Position numbers and translations under genes: made by a program. Below are positions 54,101-64,000 of a DNA stretch of 64,000 nucleotides, one piece after another. The DNA lies in the NCBI GenBank assembly GCA_025449115.1, contig JAHLKC010000158.1, positions 20,663 through 84,662 on the forward strand, in the 5' to 3' direction. Position 1 is the stretch's first letter, and each line of letters begins with the position of its first letter. The notes beneath the pieces were generated by a model. It saw only the letters and a list, made by a program, of their open reading frames with translations. It was not told the DNA's origin and did not search any database. The stretch comes from Chytridium lagenaria. Lineage: Eukaryota; Chytridiomycota; Chytridiomycetes; Chytridiales; Chytridiaceae.

Positions 54101-55437
54101 TGAATACCCCAAAACTGCCATATACAATCTTGACCCATCCAGCGCCAGCTTCATCGCCCCTTGATTAAGCTCTTTCACCCACAACTCTCCAACATCCCGA
54201 TCTGCTAATCCTTCCAACCGTCCCTTTCCTCCATATCTGGATCTCTTACCAACAGCTTCCTCATACTATTTCTTAAAACAACCGTTCGTGGCGACAAACC
54301 CACATCCACCACCAATACCCCCTTCACTCCTGGCAATCGAACCTGAAAAACACTCGGCATCCTCCCGCGGCCTCGATATTTTGCCCAAATCTCACCCGCC
54401 AGATCCACGCTAATCCGTCCACATCCATCCGTGAAACAATATCCGTTCCTCCCCACATCGTCTTCAATAACTATTTTGACTTTGCTCACTACCAGCGTCG
54501 GTCGATCCAGTAATTGAAGAACAGGGACGAGTATTTGGTGAATTTAGCGGTGGATGCTATCATTCCTAACCCCGTTATCCCCATCATCGCATCCAGCAAC
54601 CCCCTCGGTACCATCACGCATCCTCTTGATTCCTCAAGCTGCCCTCGCGTATACGTGAAGAACGCCCACTTTTGAAACCCTTTATGAAGAAAACTCCTAT
54701 ATGCCTCAAGATGCTCCTCATTCCCCGAGTCCCCATCAAACCGCACGTAAATAAACTGTTCCCCGCTCGTGAAAAACCGCGACGCCATGCATGTGGGCGG
54801 TGAGCCACGGAAAGCGGTGCGGATGTATTCGGTGGTGACGGTGTAGGGCATTGGAGTAGGGTTGTTGAGGGGGTAAACGGACGTACAGGTTTGACTGCTA
54901 TCATGTGAGAGAGGTTGCGTTGGGGTTTGTAAATGGAGTTGACTGATTTTCCGCCGCGCATCGGTGGACCACTACGGGGATAATCATCGCGAGCTCCGAT
55001 GGGACTAGGTTCAGCCGGTTTGGTTGGAGATGGAATTCTTAGGATGCTTTGTTTGATGAACACGTTGGGTGTAGTATGGTTTACGGTAAGGATTTCATCG
55101 ATATCCATTGCTGACTCTGTCCTGCTTTGAAACTCTTTCTCGTTGTAACGGTTCTTCAAGCCTTTATGCGGTAATCCAGTTCGGCTTTGAGAAATCTGAA
55201 TACCTTCTCGCATACTCTGCCAACTTGAGTTGGGGTTTTCCGAAAGACGATGAGTCGTAGGCGCCGTTGATGCCTTGCCCATAATCGTACTCTGATCATA
55301 GCGAGGTTTCTTCAGCGGGCGGCCCAGGTTGGATGATGCGGAATCAATGCGACGCTTATTTTCATTAGGCTGGGTGAAGACAGGGGCTGGAGGATGAGGC
55401 CGATGCTTGGGGCTTCATCTCCGAACTTGTGCAGCAT
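48193..55437 (-). CDS. RNA-dependent RNA polymerase fused to a DEAH-box helicase
   Basis: N-terminal part (55437-52900): disordered leader with a basic RPLKKPRYD, then the eukaryotic RdRP: YCFTDGCGRIS (about 54435), PSVFQVRLPGVKGVLVV, MLNAQVITLLLERGV, RRVFLPLYDSRRLYGVADS, HPGDLVILNAVPC, and the catalytic GGDLDGD (DLDGD codons at 53324-53310). A coiled coil follows (52893-52160). Helicase part (about 52030-48193): ATGSGKST, ILDEVHEDSPE, MSAMVD, NIAETSLTF, QRKGRAGR, and HA2-like LGRYNVRAQTARFLLDV. The C-terminus ends EVEVIFD. Only about 90 bases, which contain a short intron, separate the RdRP coiled coil from the helicase, so I read one gene of about 7.2 kb. A missing base near 52165 must be assumed. 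RdRPs make double-stranded RNA for RNA interference; the helicase could unwind templates. Confidence 0.75.
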
Positions 55438-56382
55438 GGCCTTCGCCAGTGACGTTTGTTTGAGTACTTTTTGGCGTCACACTAAAAAGATTACGCCATG
55501 TCAGGCATATATTCACCAAGTTACTTGCCTTCAAACATAAAAAAAAGGCAGGCGAAAAGATAGAAGGTGTGTTTAGGAAGACGTCACAGCAACAGCATAA
55601 AATAAAGCATTCCTGGAGTTGAACTTTATCGATTCTAGCATATTGAAAAAGCAAAAGGGTATATTTTGAAGTGTTCCATGTTATGGTAATCGTGTCTTTT
55701 TTCCCCCCACCTCTGGCACAATTGAAGAGCAAACACCCAGACTACATTTTCGTTGTCGGGGAGGAGGGCGTGGGAGGGGGTTAAAAGTTTGACTCTAATG
55801 GGTGCATCGATCGACTTTAGATTTACATTGATCGTCCTTAATGGAATGTGCGGCGATGGATGAGATGGATTAAATGGATATGTAGAAGTCGTATGTTTCT
55901 CACGGTGTCAAGTTTCTCAAAGGAAGCAAACAGATAGCTGCACAATACAGCCGTGGACCTGCATTCTACAGCTGTAAACATTGAGAAGTGATCGTTGCAG
56001 GACGTGGGATCTTGTGGATTGTTTGACGGTGACGGTGTTAAAGCCATCTGTTACATTGTATCAAGTGGAAGCAGGCGGAACAGTATCTATTTAAAATAGA
56101 AATACTGCACGTCACAACTTCTTCTTTAATACTTCGGCATGCAGAACTTGAATCGCTTAATATTCGCCTTTACGTGTGTGCTGTTTTATGCGCAAGGACG
56201 AGACAGTTCAAAGTCATCAAAAGTCACAAAACAGCACCTTTTTGGCCAGTCTACCCAATACCTCATAGGTTTGTGGTTATAGGGTGAAAAAAGATTTGAG
56301 AAAGAGTATGAGAGGGATGAAGTCGATGCAATATTCGTGTGCGATATTATAATAAATGGTATCTAATACATGTCGCGTCTAT
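55438..56382. other. Intergenic, no supported gene
   Basis: 945 bases between the RdRP start and the F-box gene end. Small minus-strand ORFs (55415-55732, 55838-56047) have no family resemblance. Confidence 0.45.
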
Positions 56383-57797
56383 CTACACAAATCTCCACAC
56401 ACAATTCACCTCCCTCCTCTTCCTCTCTTCACCATCACTATACACGATCCAAAATCCTTCCCCTTCATCAAACTCCTCATCTTCCGGTATCTTAAACCAC
56501 TTAACCATTCCGCCAACCACATCCGTACACATCATATTAGCCCGTCCGACATCATCAAACAAGTCTCATCGTCGCTTAGAAACATTTTTTTGGGTGAAAA
56601 ACTCCACCGTCAGGTACCTCAACTCTTTCAACCCAAACGCTCTGAAGTGTCGCCAACGCGTAGCACTCGATGAAGCATACGAGTTCCACGGCTAACCCTC
56701 ACAACAAGATGAAACCTCGTCATCGCCAATCGCATTTTTGTATCCACACCCATTCCCCCGTACTCGGTATACCTCCTCTCAAAGTGCCATCCAACCAAAA
56801 AACCAACACCTCACCTCGCCTTCCTCGCGGCAACCATATGCTCATTCATTACAGGATTATCCAAAAACATATCATTCCCCACAAATCCCTTCAACCATCT
56901 AAACCTCTTTTTTGACGCTTCTTCAAGTCCACCTCCAGTTGATCATCCTCCCCAATAAACCATAGCCTGCAACGTCCCCGCCACAACAACCCCATAAAAA
57001 TCCCCACAAACCACCCCCTCCCCCGGATTTCTCATAAGCCTTAAAGCCTCCATCCCCGCCGGTCCCTCTATCACAGCAACTCTTCGAAATCGCAAATCCA
57101 TGATCTCAACCAAAAGCGTCATCGTCCCTCCTCCATAATCTCACCGGAAACCTGCCATGGTGTCTAACAATCGTATCCCAAGCGGACCGTATGATAACAC
57201 ATCCAACGCAACCACTCGTGTGAGGCGAGGTCGAACATCGGCGAGGGCGAGGTGCTAGAATCTCGCCTGTCCCGGATTGTGGGTGGGTTTGTAGGTAATG
57301 AGCGACAGCTAGCGTTGTTCCTGTTGGGTCGTCGTAGGAGTGCAAGCCTTCAGTTGATTCCCGTCGAATTGGCATGTGAAAAATATTGGAAGTTGAGCCA
57401 ATCGTGTTCATGACACCAAGGATGCGACGATCGTCCCATGATACTCCTTCAGGTGGTGGGGCATTAAGGACGACATGATGGTATGTGCTTCAAGCTTTTC
57501 AACGTTTTTAAAGCATTTCATAGCGCTATACGACCAAGCATGTGGAGTTTAAGAAGCTCCGCCATGTCTCATGTGGTAGTTTACGGGGTATGAATCTCCT
57601 AGGTATCCCTTCGTTAGTATACTTGCGGCAGCGACGAGATGTTTGAAAACAGCAATATCATTTGAATGGACGAGATGGAAAGTGTGACGACAGAGAATCT
57701 GGATGGACCGGACGGTGTTGAGAGATGTGATGTGTTCTAAGACTTTGAGAATGAGCTCTCCGGGAAGTCGGGCATCGTCCATGTCTTCAATTTCCAA
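56383..57797 (-). CDS. F-box-like protein
   Basis: Starts MEIEDMDDARLPGELILKVL, a typical F-box opening, with SLNTVRSIQILCRHTFHLVH completing a short three-helix motif. The rest (about 400 residues, in several frames) has HMPIRRESTEGLHSYDD, a Trp-rich WDTIVRHHGRFPVRLW, and near the end GLICTDVVGGMVKWFKI, which looks beta-propeller-like. F-box proteins select substrates for SCF ubiquitin ligases; the substrate is unknown. Frame breaks lie near 57550, 57480 and 57110. The stop is taken at 56383. It begins 42 bases after the upstream CASP gene ends. Confidence 0.6.
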
Positions 57798-57838
57798 CGA
57801 AAAAGTTCTGAACGATACTTAATAGGCAGTTGCTTTCT

Positions 57839-60800
57839 TTATTGCTTTGGATATCCATCCTGCATCGCCACTACTCCCGGGTTCGCCATGTTCGCCTGTG
57901 CGTGATCTGCGCACCGGAGTGAGAAAAACATATTCAGTAAAAGAATCTCAAAGCAAAAAATGGAATCTTAAACCACTCACCATGCCTACACTCCTCCCAC
58001 TGACTCAACATATACAGAGACGCAAACACTAACAAATGCAATGACATGGAATACACCGCGAAAAACAACCTCGTGTATCGATTTCCTGCTAGTAGCCTTG
58101 TAAATGTTAACAAGCCCCTTTCAGCGGGATTCATGTCTTTGACGCGTCGCAATTCTTCCTGCTTATTAAAACGTTGGAAAGGGTCGAGACCTGCATCGTA
58201 GATGCTACGGTAGCGTGTTGTGACATCGTCGGAGCGGATATCGTGGGTAGTTGTAGGGAGAGGGGTGCGAGGGCCCGGACGGCGGGAGGCTTTAGAATCC
58301 ATTTGGATAAGGTAAGCATCCTAATATTTATATCAGTATTAAGCTCCCTTTGGTTGCGTTCTTACCTTTTTCCCGTCATCTCCATCGAGATCGGACCTCC
58401 GGTATGATTCGGATGCAGACGCGGCAGTTCCAGGCTGGAAGGACTCAGCGTATCGCAGCTTCTCATACAGTTTCAGGTTATCTGATTGCAGCTTTTCCAT
58501 ATTCATCTTCAAATCCACGATACTTTGATGCAGAGACCGTGATTCCTAGCTACGTGTAAAGATATTATTTATCCGTCAGATAATACCTCCTCAAGCTCAA
58601 CATTTCGTTGTCTATACCGATCTCTCTGGCTCACCAAGATAGGAACAATTGTAGTGGATGATTCTGCGGCAGGTTGGCCTATTGTTGCAGGACCTAATGG
58701 ACTTTGAGAGTTTGGTGTAGTGAGAGAAGGTGGAGAGACTAGAGACGAAGACCCCGTAACATCTTGGCTGCGAAGACCGAGGCGTTTGCAGGGGATGGAG
58801 TGGTGATGGATAGGATGGGTCCTAGAATGTAAAGACACGACGAGCCCATCTTTAAACAACCTCAATGCGAAATCGGTTCACTTACGTCAATTTTTGATTG
58901 ACAAACCCTCTTGACGGTGAAGACGATGATATTGGCGACAAAACAGAAGTAGCTGACGGACCTCCTCCGGCGATAAGACTGTTTAATTTATACATATCCT
59001 CTTCTAGCTTAGAAATAAGATGAGCCTGAGATTCGGATTTGGCGCGAGCCTCTTCTAGCTCTTCGTTCCGTTTCGTCAGGTCCGACGTGATTTCTTCGAG
59101 TGATAGCTAGAAACATGGTAAGCAGCCGGGCCGAAAGCTTAAGGCGATTATATGAAATATATACTTTAAGGACGTGATTTCTGCTTGGAACCGCTTATTT
59201 TTCTCCATAAGCAGCTTTTCCAACGAATAATCGATGTCGGGGTCTCCAGAATTTTCGAGGCCATCTGCGTCAAGGTCGAAGGCTTCAGTACCCTTGCTTG
59301 AGAATTGGATCAACTAAGCCAAGATTATATAAATATATTTGACCAATGGCGAAAAAGAAAAATCAAGCAACAAAAAACTCCTCACTTCATAACATGAAGC
59401 TCCTTTTTGACCTGCTCATAGTCTTCGTACCGTGCTGCCTGTTCCTTCATCTGCGCTGCTTCAAGGTTCTGCAACAATACAGGTTGAGAGATGTGTGTAA
59501 GCATAAGAGAGCGTCAAAAGGCGTGTATTAAAATTATCTAATCCTACCCTTACAGCCGCCTCTCTCTCAAGTTCCGTAATTCGTCTTGTAGTGTAGCCCT
59601 CTTTCTCTGTAAGTTGCTGGCGGAGGTTTTCCATTTCGGTTAAAAGCTTTGAGATCTCGACCTTTAATGCCGATTGTTAGATAAGGGCGGTAGTAACATT
59701 GAAGGGAAATTTGAAGGCTAACTTACGTCTTGAGCCTTTACTTTACGTGACAGAAGAGAAGGGCTAAAAGGATGGTGTCAAACTTTACATAGAGATGCCG
59801 CATTGCTAAACTTACTCTTGCCAGACTCCAGAAGCTGCGTCTCCGCGGAAGCTTGAAAGCTCTTTCCGCAGTTGGTCCTAGAAAATAATAGGTATAGCAC
59901 GATAAACATAAGCAAATGAATGAAATATATATGGCTGCGTCACTCACATTATCTCTTTCTAAAACAGACACTTTCTGCGTCGCGCGCTCAAGATCAGCGG
60001 CGACAATATCAAGCTCTGCAAGCTTAACGGCCACTTCTTCATCATACTGCCTCGAATGATCGACAAGTCTAGCCTGGGTATTGTTGTGGGTGGTCTGAAG
60101 GCTGACGAGCTGGTCCTTAGCTTGATTTAGCTGGCGTTGGAGAGAATATTCGCTAAACAAATTTAATGATAAGTAGCTGAAGAAAAAGTAACTGATTTCC
60201 AAACAATATCACTCACGTTTCTTATATACTCTAATTTTCTCATCCAAAACTTGCTTCATCTCCGCCTCCTTTGCTCCAACCTTTTCGGCCACCATCTCCT
60301 CTAACCTCGCTTCATACTTCCCCAACCTCGACTTTAACACCGCGACACTCCCCTCCGAATTCCTAATAGCCGCCAGCTCCTTTTCTGCCTCAGCAAGCTC
60401 TTCCTTTAACCTCTTATTCTCATGTTGGAGTGTAGATGTCTCGGAGGCATGTTTGGCATGGTCTGCGGCGGCGGCGATAAGCGGTGCAGGATCCGGGGCT
60501 TCAGCGAGAAGACGGTAGAGGGTAAGGAAAGAGGTTTCAGCGAGTTTGGAACGTTTGGTGACGTTATCGATTTCGGTTTGATAGGATTTGAGGAGGACCT
60601 TGAATTCTTTCAGCTTCTCGTCATCTGGTATCTTTTTGAAGTCTATAAAAAAGATGAAAAAAGGAAATCAGATGCGAATGGAAAAACCACAAGCAATGCA
60701 TTGAACCGCTCGAAAGCATTATACAAAAACCAAAGAGCGTCTTTCCTACCTTTTGTCTGTTCTGCAAGTTTCTTTCTGCTCTGCAAACCCTCTTTCTGAT

Positions 60801-61058
60801 TTTCCACAATCTCTAATCCTTGAGCATCCAAATCCTTTTGAAGCTTTGAAAGGTCAACATCTGGAAGAGGCCAAGGAGGTTTTAGTAACTTCATGATGCA
60901 TTCTCAGAGATCGATCAATGGAATGGAAAGGAAGGCTATTGCCCGTGACCGCGGATGCGCATGCATGATGGTTAAGGGAAAGAGAGAAATGAATGAAGTA
61001 AATTAATAAATGCCTCACCCTTCCACGCCTTGAGAGCAGCCGCGAGTCCGTCCTCCAT
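57839..61058 (-). CDS. COY1: Golgi protein CASP / COY1 homolog
   Basis: Starts MEDGLAAALKAWKG. Many short exons encode a long coiled coil: VDLSKLQKDLDAQGLEIVEN, LAETSFLTLYRLLAEAPDP, SLQRQLNQAKDQLVSLQTTH, LAELDIVAADLERATQKVSV. The C-terminus (58302-57950) is diagnostic: YDAGLDPFQRFNKQEELRR, MNPAERGLLTFTRLLAGNR, then the membrane anchor FAVYSMSLHLLVFASLYML. The last exon, after a GTGAGT intron, adds HAQANMANPGVVAMQ. This family is a Golgi tail-anchored golgin that works in intra-Golgi traffic. Introns are numerous and small. It is divergent from the zinc-finger gene, with a 298-base shared upstream region. Confidence 0.85.
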
Positions 61059-61356
61059 TGATGACGGTCTGGTCGGTTCAGCGTTGAGATCTCAATTGTT
61101 TTGCAGATGCAAGACGATGAATGTGTCACAAACCTGCAGAGGCCGACATTAAGTCCGTCGTTGGCCTCCGCGAACATCTGCTGCAGCTTATTTTCCTCCT
61201 TAAATTCCCTAAATAGTATCGCTATCACCACCAACGTCTTAAGGCGACAAGGTTTTTCAAAGTATCACTCTGAAAGCAGTTTTCCCATCCTTGACCCGCC
61301 CTCGGTATAAATTCCGAATACGAACAATTTCAAGCTTTGTTTCAAGAAAGCAAGGG

Positions 61357-63904
61357 ATGGAGGGACTCAACGATGCCTCGAAGAACGCCCCAGTGTCCTT
61401 GGATACCCCAATTGTTCCCTATGTAACGGATGTTACTGTGGCGCCTTTACCGAAGGTAGAGGAGCGCACAAAGTGCAGATTCTTCACCAGTGCGAAAGGA
61501 TGCCGTTTAGGGTCTGCATGCCGCTTCCTCCACATCGCCAAAGCAGTAGTGGATGACTCGAAAGCACTAGAAGGATCAAAACAAGAATTGAACCCGCAAG
61601 AAGGACGGTATGGGAAAGGTCCCACGGTCGAGCAGAAGGAAGGCGTCAAAAACGAATGTCCAAACCCCTTTGTCATTGAGAAAGCTGCGTCACTGGCAAA
61701 TGGGGAATCATCGGAGACCGCAACATCATCAACTCCACATATTAAAAAGGTGTTTAATCTTAAGATGGTGGATGGTAAGATGGTTGCAGTGGAAGTAGTT
61801 GAACCGTCCAAGGTGGTTCCTTCAAAGAAATCTCAGGATAAGACTACCGAACCGAAAGCAACGACCGAAACTTTAAAACCTACTAGCCGCTCTAACAAGA
61901 AAAAGAAGACAGGAAAGATTGCAGCACCTCCACCGCAGAAACCATCAGAGCCAGCTTCATCTGCATCTGAACCCTCCATTCTGATCTCTACGAAGGCATT
62001 ATCCCAAGTTCCACCGCCTCGCGTGCTCCCGTTGCCCGTCCAGCTCCGCAAACGCCAACCTCCCGTTTTGAAACTGAACTTCTCGCCCTCTCCCGTCGCT
62101 TTAAAGACCACTCTTACCGGCCAACCTAATTTTCGTAAACTTCACGATACCCCAACCACATCTACTTACCATTTCCAACTTACCCCTACGGACCCCGACT
62201 TTCCTTTCGACCTCGATCACCTATCCATCGATCTCAACCTCTTAACCTCGACACTTTATCTGTATCTCATCCACCTATTTCTGGATCTACCATACGCATT
62301 CGCAACGCCGATGTGCCTGGTCACCTCGCAAGGGGAGTAGAGAGAGCTTGGGAACGAACCACAACGGCCATATGCTCATCAAATCCGAACGGGCCTGGAG
62401 CCACGCTGCTTGCCATGACGAATTGGGTCGACATGGAATTTAGAGAGACTTCTTTCCAGTGTTGAGAGTGTTGGAGTATTACGTTTGTAAAGAATGAGGG
62501 TGTCGAGGCAGCACCCGAGAGGATGTGGAAGTGAAGTCGACATCGCTTGTTGCGAGAGACAATGATGAGGAAATTGAGGGAGATTCAAGGGGTTTTAAGA
62601 GCAAAGTATTTTATTATGGTGTGCCTAAGCGAGGGTGAGGAATCGTCAGATTCTTCAGTTGGGACAGACTTTGAAGATGATGACATTTCGGAACAAGGAC
62701 AAGCTGACGACGTTGACGCCGAGCTAGAAGAAGAGGAGGATACACCCGCTTCATCATCTTTCATTCTCAACACTCCCCACCGCGGCGTGCAACTCCGTCT
62801 CCCCGACATCCAACTCACTTCCATTTCCCTCTTAACCTGCACCTCCCTCTCCCTCCAACTCCGTTGTATCCGGTGCAAAACCGACGTTGATGTTCACAGT
62901 CTCACCTCAACGCGTCGTTTCCCATGCATAAAATGCTCGACAATGCTGTCGGTGACGTTTCGACCGACACCTGTGCATGCTGAATCGAAGATATGGGATA
63001 TGTGGATGCGGAGGGGACGAAGGTTGTGGATATGTAGCCGAGCTCTTGGGAGGCTATGTGTGAATGCGGGAAGGTGAATGCGCCTACGGGTATGTTTAAG
63101 GGGTTGGCGAGGGGTGTTGAGGCTGTGGTAGGGTGTGTTTTGTTTCGCAAAGATGAAGATTTTAAGTAAGTTCTTTTTTTCTCAACTTTTGCACGTTTTT
63201 CTTTTACCTCTGGAAATCTTCTTTGACTACCATGCCATTTGGTCGGTACTCTATTCGACATTTACGTGTTTCTCGCTTTTACGCCGCGCTTTTCCTACTT
63301 CAGCTTTCTACGCTTCCTTTCGTCTTTCTTACGCTCTATTCCCAATTGTTTTTTGTTTTTTTTTGTTTTTTTTTTTCTTGCAGTGAACCACGTCAAGTTC
63401 CTTCAACTCTCTGGCTCTTCCACAGAAGCGTCGGTCCCAACCATGCGAAAGAAAAAGCCCAAAAACGAAGACGCCGGCATCGTCCTCGGCCAGCCCCTAC
63501 CCAAAAACGGCATCTGCTCTCACTACCGTAAATCCTACCGCTGGTTTCGTTTCCCCTGTTGTGGCAAAGGTAACCCTGCAACTCCCATTTCCCCAACTCA
63601 TATTTTTTTTTTCATAGTATACCCCTGCGATCTCTGCCACGGCTCGAGCGATCATGAAATGGTGTGGGCTAATCGAATGATTTGTGGGTATTGCTCTAGA
63701 GAGCAAGCGTATTCTCCGAATAAGGCTTGTGCGTGTGGACGGGAGCTTACCAGGACGAGTAATAATAAGGGGTATTGGGAGGGGGGACTTGGAACGAGAG
63801 ATAAGAAGGTGATGAGTCGACATGAAGGGAGGAAGTATAAAGGGATGAATAAGACTGTGTCGATGAAGTCTACGAGGGTGGGACCGAAGACAGGGAAGAA
63901 GTAG
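61357..63904 (+). CDS. CCCH and CHY zinc-finger protein
   Basis: The start is taken at MEGLNDASKN (61357); the upstream in-frame ATG at 61291 lies in less protein-like sequence. A CCCH finger, CRFFTSAKGCRLGSACRFLH, lies near residue 39. A Lys/Pro-rich linker with KKVFNLKMVDGKMVAVEV follows, then an RWD-like segment (PDFPFDLDHLSIDLNL, about 62200) and an acidic stretch (about 62640-62760). Cys pairs RCIRCKTDVDVHS and CIKC come next, then the CHY-type finger (63530-63750) with CGKG, CDLCHGSSDHE, CGYCSREQ and CACGRELT. The tail is basic. Introns are at about 63166-63383 and 63570-63620. The fold suggests RNA or ubiquitin-related binding, but the function is unproven. Breaks lie near 62240, 62340-62600 and 62985. 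Confidence 0.78.
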
Positions 63905-64000
63905 GGAGTTGTCGCAATAAAAACGCGTTTTCTCAATATCACGGCTTTAGGCATAAGTGGACCGACAGTAAATGTATGTATTATAATCTCCAGTAATATC

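Overview
The window is a fungal nuclear contig. The genes carry short GT-AG introns, and the content includes a Helitron, a Ty3/gypsy-type LTR retrotransposon, a protoglobin, a cellular RNA-dependent RNA polymerase and several fungal DUF3712-like proteins. The combination fits an early-diverging (chytrid-like) fungus best, but the lineage is inference. No rRNA, tRNA or CRISPR array was recognised.

Layout. (1) 174-6120: a Helitron on the minus strand, with both termini visible and a decayed Rep-helicase gene. (2) 6149-15961: an LTR retrotransposon with gag, protease, reverse transcriptase, RNase H, an unexpected endonuclease/exonuclease/phosphatase (EEP) domain, and integrase. (3) 16165-21795: protoglobin, ribosomal protein L7 (minus) and gamma-glutamyltransferase. 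(4) 22443-24400: duplicated blocks carrying remnants of an L7 C-terminus, and a tandem repeat. (5) 24626-27511: a single gene joining a 2H phosphoesterase-like region, a TPR-like region, a dual-specificity phosphatase, a P-loop polynucleotide kinase and an RNA ligase. (6) 27984-38220: a coiled-coil orphan, a C92 papain-like/DM9 fusion, a GH27 alpha-galactosidase, an AlkB dioxygenase, and two tandem short-chain dehydrogenases. (7) 38743-47479: three DUF3712/LEA-like genes. (8) 48193-55437: an RNA-dependent RNA polymerase apparently fused to a DEAH-box helicase. (9) 56383-63904: an F-box-like protein, the Golgi protein CASP/COY1, and a CCCH/CHY zinc-finger protein.

A general caution: even housekeeping genes (L7, gamma-glutamyltransferase) are broken about every 100-200 bases by what look like single missing bases, while introns and conserved residues are intact. 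I read most frameshifts as residual sequencing or assembly errors, not gene death. The coordinates below therefore give gene spans, with exon boundaries where I could place them.

The most interesting objects are the RNA end-healing-and-sealing polyprotein, the RdRP-DEAH fusion with SUMO-interaction-like motifs inserted in its helicase, the EEP domain inside an LTR retrotransposon polyprotein, and the C92-DM9 fusion.
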